The notes: a model not told the origin generated them from the letters alone. 64,000 nucleotides of DNA from Neodiprion pinetum (GCF_021155775.2 NC_060234.1:8070283-8134282), one strand, 5' to 3'. Numbered from the stretch's first letter, positions 19,283 through 32,279 are shown. Translations and numbers: made by a program.

Positions 19283-20506
19283 GACATTCAGAACGATCAA
19301 GAAAACAATAAAGACATCCAAAACGGTAAAGACAAGTTACTATACAAGAATAACACGTATTATAAAAGAATAGGAACAAGTGAAAAAATTCTACTCTCAG
19401 AAGATTTCAGTAAAGAACTTATACAAAAAGTACACCTCTTCTATTGTCATTTAGGAATGAAACAAATACAAAATAAGATAAAACCATTTTACATAGCAAA
19501 AAATCTGAATCAAAATATTAAAACAATTTGCGAAAACTGTGAAGTTTGCATTAAAAATAAATCAAGAGGAAAGCACAAAATTGGATTAATGTCCCAATTA
19601 GGTCCTGCGACTTACCCCTATGAAATAGTGTCTATAGATACAATTGGCGGATTCGGAGGTTCACGGTCAACAAAAAAGTATTTACACTTGCTCGTTGATC
19701 ATTTCACAAGATATGCTACTATTTTGACCTCAAAAACTCAGAATGCAACTGATTTTATAAAATTGATACAGACAGTCTTGCCAAATAATAAAATAAACAT
19801 GATCCTATCCGATCAATATCCAGGGATAAATTCCAAAGAGTTCAAAGAATTTTTGAATAAGGAAGATATAACCTTGACTTTTACAGCAGTAAACGCACTG
19901 TTTTCAAACGGACTCAATGAAAGACTAAACCAAAAGCTAGTTAATAAAATTAGATGTAAGATAAACCAAAAAAAATCAAAAACTGCGTGGACAACTGTAG
20001 CACATGAGTGCATAGAAAAGTACAATGATACAGAACATACTGTAACAGGATTCTCTCCTAGATACTTATTGGAAGGAAAAAGCAGTACAATCTTACCAGA
20101 AGAGCTAAAACAAGAAAAAACAGAAAACGATTTGCATGAAGATAGAAAACGTGCTCTAGAGAATACAAAGAAATCACATGAATATAATAAAAAGCAATTC
20201 GACAAAAATAGAAAATATCATGAATTTAATATTGGAGACCTAGTTTACGTTGAAAATAGCCGTAGACTAAATAGGAAAAAATTAGATGAACTAAAAATCG
20301 GACCATACAAAATTATAGAAAAAATTTCAAACTCAATTTATAAAATACATACAGATCGAAATAAGTCAGAGTCATTATTTCACGTTACAAAGCTTGTACC
20401 GGTCCCAAAGGTTATTCAAGAAGACCAGTGTCTCCTCACTGGTTTCTTTTCTTCGGGGGGGGGGGGGGGGGGGGGGGGAGATGTAAACAAATATGACAAG
20501 AATTAA
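19283..20506 (+). CDS. pol: Pol: integrase, gypsy-1 copy 2
   Basis: Matches copy 1 up to the poly-G. With 24 G the frame leaves the tract in another phase than copy 1 and ends DVNKYDKN. First internal ATG at 19457. Confidence 0.88.
   Translation, partial: DIQNDQENNKDIQNGKDKLLYKNNTYYKRIGTSEKILLSEDFSKELIQKVHLFYCHLGMKQIQNKIKPFYIAKNLNQNIKTICENCEVCIKNKSRGKHKIGLMSQLGPATYPYEIVSIDTIGGFGGSRSTKKYLHLLVDHFTRYATILTSKTQNATDFIKLIQTVLPNNKINMILSDQYPGINSKEFKEFLNKEDITLTFTAVNALFSNGLNERLNQKLVNKIRCKINQKKSKTAWTTVAHECIEKYNDTEHTVTGFSPRYLLEGKSSTILPEELKQEKTENDLHEDRKRALENTKKSHEYNKKQFDKNRKYHEFNIGDLVYVENSRRLNRKKLDELKIGPYKIIEKISNSIYKIHTDRNKSESLFHVTKLVPVPKVIQEDQCLLTGFFSSGGGGGGGGDVNKYDKN
20455..20497 (+). other. Polypurine tract (G24 AGA) and 16-bp 3' LTR remnant, copy 2
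   Basis: G tract 20455-20478, AGA, then TGTAAACAAATATGAC at 20482-20497. Confidence 0.8.
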
Positions 20507-20777
20507 TTTCAAGAATTTCCTGTCTCTTGGATAGAGCTGCAGGATTCGGTCTCTGGACTCGAAAGGAAGGTGGAGAATGATTACTTGTCGATTGTGTGAT
20601 CAACTCCTGGAAAAGCTTGAACAGTTTGACCGCTTCAACTTGGTTTTTCGAAATAGCCTCAGAGGTTGTTTCCTCACCCTCATGTGCAAAGGCACGAGTG
20701 GAATAAACCCATCATCATAGGTCGTGTAAACGGTTGAGAGTCAAACTTGATCTGTGTGTGCGAAGCACGCACAGATC

Positions 20778-21873
20778 GATCGCTATGAGTCATTGACTCG
20801 TGACGTGAGAAATTTGTTTCCAGAGAGGAAACCTTTAAATAATAGTTAAATGTTTTGTTCCCGGGAGGCGGGATGAGTGACAGAATGTGACGTCGTGAAT
20901 TTATTTTTCTTGTAATGTTTAGGAAATTTGTGGTAAGTTAGGAAGGAATAGCTCTTCCTGATTTACTTTGATAATAATTAGGTTTGCCTACGGCAAGACT
21001 GAATATTATTTGCGTGATAGCATGTTGGTCAGAAGGACGGTATTTGACAATCCTGGATCGTCGTTGATAAGTCGGTTTTGATATTGCTAATGATTCGTTT
21101 CATTAGAACTAAGACGGAATATTATTTCGTGATAGCATGGTAGTCGGAAGGACTTAGATAATAGTTCGGTTTACGTATGGCAAGACTGAATATTATTAGC
21201 GTGGTAGTCGAATGAAAGGGAATTCTACGCAAACATGCCTTCACCTGTATTAGGACATTCAGTCGCAATGACAGAGACTCTCTACAGGTTCAGGTGCCCT
21301 ACGTATCGGTCAGAGGATTGTGAGACGAACACCGTATCTGAGCTATGAGGTCAGACGCGATGCTGTTCTTCACTCAGACACGGCTCCCTAGTACCCAAGG
21401 ACTTTTTACTGAGAACAAGTAAAAATGTTAATACGTTGAATGCCCTCCTTTGATGGGAAGTGGTGTGTGAGGATTCCTGGAAGGACAACTCCACGTCACT
21501 TGATCGTGGGTCTGTCGATATCCGGCTCCTCGTATACGTGGAATGGTCCGTGAATATGTGTACGGATGGGTCCTCGCGTTGAATAATTCGTCGATCTACC
21601 TTGGCGTGTGGCTCAATAGACGATAAATTGCTAGATCCACGTTTGCGCTCGTCTTTTATACTCTTACTGTCTAGTTTCGCCGTTTTCGGGGATAGAGATT
21701 GGTCGTGTCCCCTGAAGAATGGGTACGGTGAATCGTGCGATTTGATTGGATTACCGGTATGTGGTGGGGTTATCGAGTTGGTAGTGAGATTTGGGCGTGT
21801 CACCACCAAGCACAATATTTGGGGCACGCGTTGAACTTCAGGTGACAGCACGCTAGCCAGGCGTCCCGTCACA
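20778..21873 (-). mobile_element. Orphan LTR-like segment, minus strand, unit 3
   Basis: Read as identical to the unit 2 copy; starts TGTGACGGG on the minus strand at 21873. Confidence 0.45.
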
Positions 21874-21888
21874 ATATATTTCCATAAA

Positions 21889-24005
21889 CATATCAAACAC
21901 TCACGCCAATTTCCGTCGCCAAAACTCTGGAGCGAGTTTCAAGAATTTTTTTCCACTACTCTGAGAGCTGAAGTCTGACCGATAATTTCCAAACGAAAAA
22001 TGAAACATGTCAAACATAAGCAAGACTCTAGAGCAAGTTACCAAAATTTTTTTTACTTCTCTGAAAGCTGAGGTCTGATCGAATAATTTTTCGGTAAAGA
22101 ATATACATTATCACGAACATATCAAACACTCGCGCCAATATCCGTCGCAAAAACTCTGAAGCAAGTTTCCAGAATTTTTGCCACTTTTCTGAAAGTTGAG
22201 TTCTGATCGATAATTTCGAAATGAAAAGTAAAACATGTCAAACACTCACGCCTGTTTGCGTCACCAAAACTCTGAAGAAAGTTTCCTGTATTTTCTTCCA
22301 CGTCTCTGAAAGCTGAGGTCTGATCGAATAATTTTCCGATAAAAAATATATATCATCATAAGCATATCAAACACTCACGCCAATTTCCGTCGCCAAAACT
22401 CTGGAGCGAGTTTCCGGAATTTTTTCCACTCCTCTGAAAGCTGATGTCTGATCGAATAATTTTCCGATAAAGAATAAACATTATCGCAAACATATCAAAC
22501 ACTCGCGCCAATGTCCGTCGCAAAAACTCTGAAGCAAGTTTCCAGAATTTTTTGCCACTTTTCTGAAAGTTGAATTCTGATCGATAATTTCCAAATGAAA
22601 AGTAAAACATATCAAACACTTGCGCCAAATTTTTTCACCAAAACTCTGGAGCACGTCTCCATTATTTTTTTCCACTTTTCTGAAAGTTCTTAGATTATTT
22701 GAAAATTAAAAATGAGGCTGAATCAATATTAAAAATCTTTTATCAACTATGAATAGTAGAGTGAAATTTTAATTTATTTATAAATATGACTACACATGAG
22801 CCGTCATTATGTTTAAAATTCATTCATTCATCCATTCATTCATTCCAGGTGTATATAGTTAAAACAGTGTATATTGTTAAAATGGGTGGATATCGTTGAA
22901 ATTATAAAGTACTGTCAATAACGGTTTTTCGTCGAGGCACTATATTTTCCCATTTCACTTTTAATGTTCTTCGTTTTGTATCGTCTCTCTTTAAGATTAG
23001 CTTGGCTTTTCGAGTGTTTACGGATTATTTTCAACGGTCTGTCCTCGTAGTTTAGATTTACTTGTTATTCTCAGTTAGTCGACTATTTCAGAGAGGAACA
23101 CCTCCGCACCTCCTCCTTCCTGGAGAGACGTAGACCAAGCCCACTTAATTTTCTCCTTCTCAAATTTGACCAGGTTCCCCACTCCCTGGGTCTAGCCTAA
23201 TCCGATCGTGCCGTCTTCATTGCGCGGTTATATTTGAATCATTACAAAGTTGAGTTCTGATCGATAATTTCCAAATGAAAAGTAAAACATATGAAACACT
23301 CACGCCTGTTTGCGTTACCAAAACTCTGAAGCAAGTTTCCTGTGTTTTTTTCCACTTCTATGAAAGCTGAGGTCTGATCCAATAATTTTTCGATAAAAAA
23401 CGTATCTTTTGATGTACATATCAAACACTTGCGCCAAATTTTTTCACCAAAACTCTGGAGCACGTCTCCAGTATTTTTTTCCACTTTTCTGAAAGTTGAG
23501 TTCTGATCGATAATTTCCAAATGAAAAGTGAAACATATCAAACACTCACGCCTGTTTGCTTCACCAAAACTCTGAAGCAAGTTTCCCGTATTTTCTTCCA
23601 CGTCTCTGAAAGCTGAGGTCTGATCGAATAATTTTCCGATAAAAAGTACATCCTTTCATACACATATCGAACACTGACGCCAATTTCCGTCTCCAAAATT
23701 CTAGAGCAAGTTTACAGTGAATTTTTTTCACTTCTCAGAGAGCTGAGGTCTGATCCATGAATTTTACAATAAGAAGTATATATTATCATAGATATATCGT
23801 ACGCTGGCCCGATTTTCGGTGCCTAAACACGGCATCAAGTTTCGGTTTTTTTCTCACTTTTCCTAAAGCTGTGGGCTAATCAAATATTTTTCAGGTGAAA
23901 TATATATTGAAACGTTTCGAGTTTGTTCGCGGGCTGAACTGCTCCAGAATTCCACACGTAATATGTGAGATAACCTGGAGATTTCGCGCAAGCTCGAATG
24001 TTATA
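21889..24005 (+). repeat. Satellite monomer block, unit 3
   Basis: Same monomers and interruption as unit 1. Confidence 0.85.
22689..23245. mobile_element. 557-bp insertion, unit 3
   Basis: Copy of 6143-6699 with the same AAAGTT duplication. Confidence 0.6.
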
Positions 24006-24362
24006 TGTAAACAAATATGACGAGGCCTATATTCACCTCATCATATTTCTTCCTCACTCCCAAATTTGAAATTTCACCGCACAACAATAAGCGCCTTTGG
24101 CAGTTTCACGGTCAATAGTACATACGTGTAAATATGAGCGAATAGAGACAATAGAATGCCGAGGGCATTATGACAGATTAGTACATAAGCTATTATCAGC
24201 GAAATCGCACGTGGAAACGTCAGAACGAGAGGAAAATAAGCTGTAAATGTCGTTTCTCCATTTACAGGTAATATTATTTTTATTAAACATAGAATATAAG
24301 TACGTAATGTAAAGAAAAGTAATGTAATGTAATAGTATACGAAACAATAAACTCCATTTACA
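24006..24362 (+). repeat. Putative 5' LTR of gypsy-1, copy 3
   Basis: Read as identical to 7460-7816. Confidence 0.6.
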
Positions 24363-24448
24363 GAGAAACTCATCGCAGCTTCGACAAAGTTAAAAAAGGA
24401 ACATTATAAAACGACATTTTTGCTTAAAAAAAAAAAAAAAAATACAGA

Positions 24449-25273
24449 ATGGAAAAACTGAAATTTGAATTTACGGTCAAGTCTTCGACGGAAGATCCGA
24501 AAACAAACATAATCGCCATAACCTCAATAACCACACCCGACGATCGCTGTTTTATACTCCCGGACCAGCTTCAACCGATGAGACATCATGCGAAACTTAC
24601 AACTACGGCGGGTTATCAGAAAATAAAAGCTACACTACAAAAAAGAGGACAAGCGAGAAAAGTATGGATTAGTTTGACCGGAGATATACTACAACAGTAT
24701 AAGGATGAAGATGGGAACATAATATGCAACGACTACTTACTTGAAGAAATGTCAACAGCGCAAGACACTACACCCACAGCAAACATCACAGAAGAGGCAT
24801 TATCAAGAATTTTGGAAAAATTTACCGAAAAGCAAACTGAAGATAAGCCCCAAGATTATGGAATCCGTAACTTAAGAAAGGTATCTGAAAAATTTGTAAT
24901 AGAGAAATTGACAGGCAGAAATTCAAATGTGCCCCAGTGGATGGATATTTTTGAAAATGAATGTTCTCGATTAGGTGTAGAAAGAGATATTGAAAAAATC
25001 GAGATCTTTAGACTTTTTCTAGAAGATTCATGCATCGACTGGTATGGGTCAATGCTGATAAAATATACATTAGATTCAGAGTGGAGAACATGGAAACAAA
25101 ATTTCTGTGAAACTTACGCCAATAAAAGGTGGACTGGGATTAGATATGCAATATCTTACAAATACATAAAGGGTTCGCTATTAGAATATGCTTTAAAGAA
25201 AGAAAGACTTCTATTAGAAACAAACAAGTCAATAGATACGCCTACCTTAATTGATCTTATTGCTGTAGGGTGA
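24449..25273 (+). CDS. gag: Gag, N-terminal and capsid part, gypsy-1 copy 3
   Basis: Identical translation to copy 1; TGA at 25271-25273. Confidence 0.8.
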   Translation: MEKLKFEFTVKSSTEDPKTNIIAITSITTPDDRCFILPDQLQPMRHHAKLTTTAGYQKIKATLQKRGQARKVWISLTGDILQQYKDEDGNIICNDYLLEEMSTAQDTTPTANITEEALSRILEKFTEKQTEDKPQDYGIRNLRKVSEKFVIEKLTGRNSNVPQWMDIFENECSRLGVERDIEKIEIFRLFLEDSCIDWYGSMLIKYTLDSEWRTWKQNFCETYANKRWTGIRYAISYKYIKGSLLEYALKKERLLLETNKSIDTPTLIDLIAVG

Positions 25274-25616
25274 CCAAATTTTGTATCCGATAGAATAGAT
25301 AGAGAAAAGTTAAATCAGACTGAAGATATATTTAAGGAGATCAGAGGACTAGAGCACCTGGTGAATAAAAAAAATTCAGAAAAAAAGAGTACTACAACTA
25401 CTACTTATATTGAAAACAAAAGTAAAGCGAAAAATAGTGACCATAAACCATGTTCGATTTGCGAGAAAAAAAAATAAGAGCAATCGCTACCACCCAGAAT
25501 CTTTATGCTGGTTCAGGAACAAAGCCGACGATCAACAAAACAAAGAATACATAAGACATGTAAATAATTCTGGGTTAGAAATAGAATTAAATACCAAAGA
25601 TCCAAAAAACTTATAG
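25274..25616 (+). pseudogene. gag: Gag C-terminal remainder with split zinc knuckle, copy 3
   Basis: Frameshift at A run 25466-25474; slippery heptamer at 25604-25610. Confidence 0.65.
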
Positions 25617-27556
25617 TGCCACCATTAATCAAAATCAAAGTATTGCTAAATAATGCGTTACAAATCCAAGGAATTTACGATTCCGGCTCGAACGTTTCTT
25701 TAATTAATTCAAAGCTGTTACATTTAAAACAAAAGAAATTTCATAACTCACATAACGCACATTTAAAAACGATTAATGGTGTAAGAAAAGCAAACGGCAT
25801 GATAACTCTAAAAGCTAAAATTTTTGATATAGAAAAAGAAATTGATGTTTTCATGATAGATAACGAACATTTTGAACACGATTTTTTAATCGGACTAGAC
25901 TGTATAAAAAATTTCCAATTAAGACAAAACGAAAATTTAGAAATTACACAAAAAATCCAGGCCATTCCTGAAAATAGACTTAAAAACAAACCTAACATAC
26001 AAAATACAAATAAAGAATATATTGAAAACAAAACAAAAAATTACCAATTGAATTTCAATGAACATATAAATACGTCAGAATTTAACATAGTAATAAACCA
26101 CTTGGAAATGCAACAACAATCCGAAATTGACAAACTAATCGATAAATATAAATCGATTTTTGCCAGAGATAAATACGACATAGGCACTGTAACGGATTAT
26201 GAAGCTCGTATTGATTTATTAGTTGATAAATATTGTTACAAAAGACCGTACAGATGCACTATGGAGGATAAAAAAGAAATAGAACACCAAATAACAAAAT
26301 TATTAGAAAAAAATTTAATTGAAGAATCTTATAGCCCATTCGCTGCACCAGTGACATTAGCTTATAAAAAAGATGAAGGAAAGAAAGCTAGACTATGCAT
26401 AGATTTCCGGGAATTAAACAAGATAGTCATTCCTCAGGCGCAGCCTTTTCCATTAATTGAAGATCTGATAGTTAAGACACGAGATTGTAAATATTTTTCG
26501 TCCTTAGATATAAATTCAGCTTTCTGGTCAATTCCCCTAAAAATTGAAGACAGACGAAAAACCGCATTCGTAACTCAAGAAGGCCATTTCCAATGGACCT
26601 GCCTACCCTTTGGTTTAAAAACATCACCAGCGATTTTCCAGAGAATATTAAGTAATATAATAAGAAAGCACAAGCTCTCGAACTTCAGCGTAAATTATAT
26701 AGATGACATTCTAGTATTTTCAAAAACTTTTGATGAACATATTGACCACTTATCACAGCTATTAGAGTCAATTATGAAAGAAGGATTCAGACTAAAACTT
26801 TCAAAATGTACCTTCGCATCAGACTCAGTTAAATATTTAGGCCACGAAATAAGATACAACTCGATTAGTCCACTCAATGACAATCTAATCTCAATAAAAA
26901 AATTTCCAACGCCAAAAACAAAAAAAAATGTTCGACAATTTCTAGGAAAAGTGAATTTTTACGGCAAATATATACCAAACGTTTCGGTTACCTTAGATCC
27001 GCTACATAACTTACTAAGAAAAGGGCAAAACTTTATTTGGTCCGAACAATGCCAAAAAGCTTTCGAGAGCATGAAATCTCTACTTTGCTCTCAACCGATT
27101 TTAACAATTTTCGATCCACATCTGCCAATATATATCCACACGGACGCAAGCTTGCAAGGCATTGGGGCTGTACTAAAACAAACACAATTAAACAAAGAAG
27201 ATAAACCAGTCGCATATTTTTCAAAAAAATTAAATGTGTCCCAAAAAAGAAAGAAAGCTATCTATATAGAATGTCTAGCAATAAAAGAGGCAATAAAATT
27301 CTGGCAGCACTGGCTTATAGGAAAATCATTTACGGTTTTCTCGGATCATAAACCTTTAGAAAATATGAATATTAGGTCTAGGACAGATGAGAAATTAGGT
27401 GACTTAATGCATTATCTATCTCAATACGATTTCGAAATAAAATACACTCCAGGAAAAGACAATTTAGAAGCAGACTGCCTCAGCAGAAACCCAGTACTAG
27501 AACCTAATGATAATGAAGAAGAAATTTTAAAAACCGTTAATTTCATGAAAATATAA
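25616..27556 (+). CDS. pol: Pol: protease, RT, RNase H, gypsy-1 copy 3
   Basis: Identical translation to copy 1; ends at the same premature TAA (27554-27556). Confidence 0.9.
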   Translation: MPPLIKIKVLLNNALQIQGIYDSGSNVSLINSKLLHLKQKKFHNSHNAHLKTINGVRKANGMITLKAKIFDIEKEIDVFMIDNEHFEHDFLIGLDCIKNFQLRQNENLEITQKIQAIPENRLKNKPNIQNTNKEYIENKTKNYQLNFNEHINTSEFNIVINHLEMQQQSEIDKLIDKYKSIFARDKYDIGTVTDYEARIDLLVDKYCYKRPYRCTMEDKKEIEHQITKLLEKNLIEESYSPFAAPVTLAYKKDEGKKARLCIDFRELNKIVIPQAQPFPLIEDLIVKTRDCKYFSSLDINSAFWSIPLKIEDRRKTAFVTQEGHFQWTCLPFGLKTSPAIFQRILSNIIRKHKLSNFSVNYIDDILVFSKTFDEHIDHLSQLLESIMKEGFRLKLSKCTFASDSVKYLGHEIRYNSISPLNDNLISIKKFPTPKTKKNVRQFLGKVNFYGKYIPNVSVTLDPLHNLLRKGQNFIWSEQCQKAFESMKSLLCSQPILTIFDPHLPIYIHTDASLQGIGAVLKQTQLNKEDKPVAYFSKKLNVSQKRKKAIYIECLAIKEAIKFWQHWLIGKSFTVFSDHKPLENMNIRSRTDEKLGDLMHYLSQYDFEIKYTPGKDNLEADCLSRNPVLEPNDNEEEILKTVNFMKI

Positions 27557-28780
27557 GACATTCAGAACGATCAAGAAAACAATAAAGACATCCAAAACGG
27601 TAAAGACAAGTTACTATACAAGAATAACACGTATTATAAAAGAATAGGAACAAGTGAAAAAATTCTACTCTCAGAAGATTTCAGTAAAGAACTTATACAA
27701 AAAGTACACCTCTTCTATTGTCATTTAGGAATGAAACAAATACAAAATAAGATAAAACCATTTTACATAGCAAAAAATCTGAATCAAAATATTAAAACAA
27801 TTTGCGAAAACTGTGAAGTTTGCATTAAAAATAAATCAAGAGGAAAGCACAAAATTGGATTAATGTCCCAATTAGGTCCTGCGACTTACCCCTATGAAAT
27901 AGTGTCTATAGATACAATTGGCGGATTCGGAGGTTCACGGTCAACAAAAAAGTATTTACACTTGCTCGTTGATCATTTCACAAGATATGCTACTATTTTG
28001 ACCTCAAAAACTCAGAATGCAACTGATTTTATAAAATTGATACAGACAGTCTTGCCAAATAATAAAATAAACATGATCCTATCCGATCAATATCCAGGGA
28101 TAAATTCCAAAGAGTTCAAAGAATTTTTGAATAAGGAAGATATAACCTTGACTTTTACAGCAGTAAACGCACTGTTTTCAAACGGACTCAATGAAAGACT
28201 AAACCAAAAGCTAGTTAATAAAATTAGATGTAAGATAAACCAAAAAAAATCAAAAACTGCGTGGACAACTGTAGCACATGAGTGCATAGAAAAGTACAAT
28301 GATACAGAACATACTGTAACAGGATTCTCTCCTAGATACTTATTGGAAGGAAAAAGCAGTACAATCTTACCAGAAGAGCTAAAACAAGAAAAAACAGAAA
28401 ACGATTTGCATGAAGATAGAAAACGTGCTCTAGAGAATACAAAGAAATCACATGAATATAATAAAAAGCAATTCGACAAAAATAGAAAATATCATGAATT
28501 TAATATTGGAGACCTAGTTTACGTTGAAAATAGCCGTAGACTAAATAGGAAAAAATTAGATGAACTAAAAATCGGACCATACAAAATTATAGAAAAAATT
28601 TCAAACTCAATTTATAAAATACATACAGATCGAAATAAGTCAGAGTCATTATTTCACGTTACAAAGCTTGTACCGGTCCCAAAGGTTATTCAAGAAGACC
28701 AGTGTCTCCTCACTGGTTTCTTTTCTTCGGGGGGGGGGGGGGGGGGGGGGGGAGATGTAAACAAATATGACAAGAATTAA
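27557..28780 (+). CDS. pol: Pol: integrase, gypsy-1 copy 3
   Basis: Same as copy 2, including the end DVNKYDKN after the glycine run. First internal ATG at 27731. Confidence 0.88.
   Translation, partial: DIQNDQENNKDIQNGKDKLLYKNNTYYKRIGTSEKILLSEDFSKELIQKVHLFYCHLGMKQIQNKIKPFYIAKNLNQNIKTICENCEVCIKNKSRGKHKIGLMSQLGPATYPYEIVSIDTIGGFGGSRSTKKYLHLLVDHFTRYATILTSKTQNATDFIKLIQTVLPNNKINMILSDQYPGINSKEFKEFLNKEDITLTFTAVNALFSNGLNERLNQKLVNKIRCKINQKKSKTAWTTVAHECIEKYNDTEHTVTGFSPRYLLEGKSSTILPEELKQEKTENDLHEDRKRALENTKKSHEYNKKQFDKNRKYHEFNIGDLVYVENSRRLNRKKLDELKIGPYKIIEKISNSIYKIHTDRNKSESLFHVTKLVPVPKVIQEDQCLLTGFFSSGGGGGGGGDVNKYDKN
28729..28771 (+). other. Polypurine tract (G24 AGA) and 16-bp 3' LTR remnant, copy 3
   Basis: G tract 28729-28752, AGA, LTR remnant 28756-28771. 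Confidence 0.8.
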
Positions 28781-29051
28781 TTTCAAGAATTTCCTGTCTC
28801 TTGGATAGAGCTGCAGGATTCGGTCTCTGGACTCGAAAGGAAGGTGGAGAATGATTACTTGTCGATTGTGTGATCAACTCCTGGAAAAGCTTGAACAGTT
28901 TGACCGCTTCAACTTGGTTTTTCGAAATAGCCTCAGAGGTTGTTTCCTCACCCTCATGTGCAAAGGCACGAGTGGAATAAACCCATCATCATAGGTCGTG
29001 TAAACGGTTGAGAGTCAAACTTGATCTGTGTGTGCGAAGCACGCACAGATC

Positions 29052-30147
29052 GATCGCTATGAGTCATTGACTCGTGACGTGAGAAATTTGTTTCCAGAGA
29101 GGAAACCTTTAAATAATAGTTAAATGTTTTGTTCCCGGGAGGCGGGATGAGTGACAGAATGTGACGTCGTGAATTTATTTTTCTTGTAATGTTTAGGAAA
29201 TTTGTGGTAAGTTAGGAAGGAATAGCTCTTCCTGATTTACTTTGATAATAATTAGGTTTGCCTACGGCAAGACTGAATATTATTTGCGTGATAGCATGTT
29301 GGTCAGAAGGACGGTATTTGACAATCCTGGATCGTCGTTGATAAGTCGGTTTTGATATTGCTAATGATTCGTTTCATTAGAACTAAGACGGAATATTATT
29401 TCGTGATAGCATGGTAGTCGGAAGGACTTAGATAATAGTTCGGTTTACGTATGGCAAGACTGAATATTATTAGCGTGGTAGTCGAATGAAAGGGAATTCT
29501 ACGCAAACATGCCTTCACCTGTATTAGGACATTCAGTCGCAATGACAGAGACTCTCTACAGGTTCAGGTGCCCTACGTATCGGTCAGAGGATTGTGAGAC
29601 GAACACCGTATCTGAGCTATGAGGTCAGACGCGATGCTGTTCTTCACTCAGACACGGCTCCCTAGTACCCAAGGACTTTTTACTGAGAACAAGTAAAAAT
29701 GTTAATACGTTGAATGCCCTCCTTTGATGGGAAGTGGTGTGTGAGGATTCCTGGAAGGACAACTCCACGTCACTTGATCGTGGGTCTGTCGATATCCGGC
29801 TCCTCGTATACGTGGAATGGTCCGTGAATATGTGTACGGATGGGTCCTCGCGTTGAATAATTCGTCGATCTACCTTGGCGTGTGGCTCAATAGACGATAA
29901 ATTGCTAGATCCACGTTTGCGCTCGTCTTTTATACTCTTACTGTCTAGTTTCGCCGTTTTCGGGGATAGAGATTGGTCGTGTCCCCTGAAGAATGGGTAC
30001 GGTGAATCGTGCGATTTGATTGGATTACCGGTATGTGGTGGGGTTATCGAGTTGGTAGTGAGATTTGGGCGTGTCACCACCAAGCACAATATTTGGGGCA
30101 CGCGTTGAACTTCAGGTGACAGCACGCTAGCCAGGCGTCCCGTCACA
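29052..30147 (-). mobile_element. Orphan LTR-like segment, minus strand, unit 4
   Basis: Read as identical to the unit 2 copy. Confidence 0.45.
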
Positions 30148-30162
30148 ATATATTTCCATAAA

Positions 30163-32279
30163 CATATCAAACACTCACGCCAATTTCCGTCGCCAAAACT
30201 CTGGAGCGAGTTTCAAGAATTTTTTTCCACTACTCTGAGAGCTGAAGTCTGACCGATAATTTCCAAACGAAAAATGAAACATGTCAAACATAAGCAAGAC
30301 TCTAGAGCAAGTTACCAAAATTTTTTTTACTTCTCTGAAAGCTGAGGTCTGATCGAATAATTTTTCGGTAAAGAATATACATTATCACGAACATATCAAA
30401 CACTCGCGCCAATATCCGTCGCAAAAACTCTGAAGCAAGTTTCCAGAATTTTTGCCACTTTTCTGAAAGTTGAGTTCTGATCGATAATTTCGAAATGAAA
30501 AGTAAAACATGTCAAACACTCACGCCTGTTTGCGTCACCAAAACTCTGAAGAAAGTTTCCTGTATTTTCTTCCACGTCTCTGAAAGCTGAGGTCTGATCG
30601 AATAATTTTCCGATAAAAAATATATATCATCATAAGCATATCAAACACTCACGCCAATTTCCGTCGCCAAAACTCTGGAGCGAGTTTCCGGAATTTTTTC
30701 CACTCCTCTGAAAGCTGATGTCTGATCGAATAATTTTCCGATAAAGAATAAACATTATCGCAAACATATCAAACACTCGCGCCAATGTCCGTCGCAAAAA
30801 CTCTGAAGCAAGTTTCCAGAATTTTTTGCCACTTTTCTGAAAGTTGAATTCTGATCGATAATTTCCAAATGAAAAGTAAAACATATCAAACACTTGCGCC
30901 AAATTTTTTCACCAAAACTCTGGAGCACGTCTCCATTATTTTTTTCCACTTTTCTGAAAGTTCTTAGATTATTTGAAAATTAAAAATGAGGCTGAATCAA
31001 TATTAAAAATCTTTTATCAACTATGAATAGTAGAGTGAAATTTTAATTTATTTATAAATATGACTACACATGAGCCGTCATTATGTTTAAAATTCATTCA
31101 TTCATCCATTCATTCATTCCAGGTGTATATAGTTAAAACAGTGTATATTGTTAAAATGGGTGGATATCGTTGAAATTATAAAGTACTGTCAATAACGGTT
31201 TTTCGTCGAGGCACTATATTTTCCCATTTCACTTTTAATGTTCTTCGTTTTGTATCGTCTCTCTTTAAGATTAGCTTGGCTTTTCGAGTGTTTACGGATT
31301 ATTTTCAACGGTCTGTCCTCGTAGTTTAGATTTACTTGTTATTCTCAGTTAGTCGACTATTTCAGAGAGGAACACCTCCGCACCTCCTCCTTCCTGGAGA
31401 GACGTAGACCAAGCCCACTTAATTTTCTCCTTCTCAAATTTGACCAGGTTCCCCACTCCCTGGGTCTAGCCTAATCCGATCGTGCCGTCTTCATTGCGCG
31501 GTTATATTTGAATCATTACAAAGTTGAGTTCTGATCGATAATTTCCAAATGAAAAGTAAAACATATGAAACACTCACGCCTGTTTGCGTTACCAAAACTC
31601 TGAAGCAAGTTTCCTGTGTTTTTTTCCACTTCTATGAAAGCTGAGGTCTGATCCAATAATTTTTCGATAAAAAACGTATCTTTTGATGTACATATCAAAC
31701 ACTTGCGCCAAATTTTTTCACCAAAACTCTGGAGCACGTCTCCAGTATTTTTTTCCACTTTTCTGAAAGTTGAGTTCTGATCGATAATTTCCAAATGAAA
31801 AGTGAAACATATCAAACACTCACGCCTGTTTGCTTCACCAAAACTCTGAAGCAAGTTTCCCGTATTTTCTTCCACGTCTCTGAAAGCTGAGGTCTGATCG
31901 AATAATTTTCCGATAAAAAGTACATCCTTTCATACACATATCGAACACTGACGCCAATTTCCGTCTCCAAAATTCTAGAGCAAGTTTACAGTGAATTTTT
32001 TTCACTTCTCAGAGAGCTGAGGTCTGATCCATGAATTTTACAATAAGAAGTATATATTATCATAGATATATCGTACGCTGGCCCGATTTTCGGTGCCTAA
32101 ACACGGCATCAAGTTTCGGTTTTTTTCTCACTTTTCCTAAAGCTGTGGGCTAATCAAATATTTTTCAGGTGAAATATATATTGAAACGTTTCGAGTTTGT
32201 TCGCGGGCTGAACTGCTCCAGAATTCCACACGTAATATGTGAGATAACCTGGAGATTTCGCGCAAGCTCGAATGTTATA
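30163..32279 (+). repeat. Satellite monomer block, unit 4
   Basis: Same monomers and interruption as unit 1. Confidence 0.85.
30963..31519. mobile_element. 557-bp insertion, unit 4
   Basis: Copy of 6143-6699 with the same AAAGTT duplication. Confidence 0.6.

Larger units (their letters stand above)
15732..20497 (+). mobile_element. Ty3/gypsy-type retrotransposon gypsy-1, copy 2
   Basis: Same structure and lesions as copy 1; only the G tract (24) visibly differs. Both ends abut the same repeat-module bases as in copy 1. Confidence 0.9.
12230..20503 (+). repeat. Array unit 2 (8274 bp)
   Basis: Offset +8272 from unit 1; G tract of 24. At the variable site equivalent to 6028 it has G (position 14300), whereas units 1, 3 and 4 have A. 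Confidence 0.9.
24006..28771 (+). mobile_element. Ty3/gypsy-type retrotransposon gypsy-1, copy 3
   Basis: Same length as copy 2 (24 G) and the same lesions as copy 1. Confidence 0.9.
20504..28777 (+). repeat. Array unit 3 (8274 bp)
   Basis: Offset +16546 from unit 1; G tract of 24; A at the variable site equivalent to 6028 (position 22574). Confidence 0.9.
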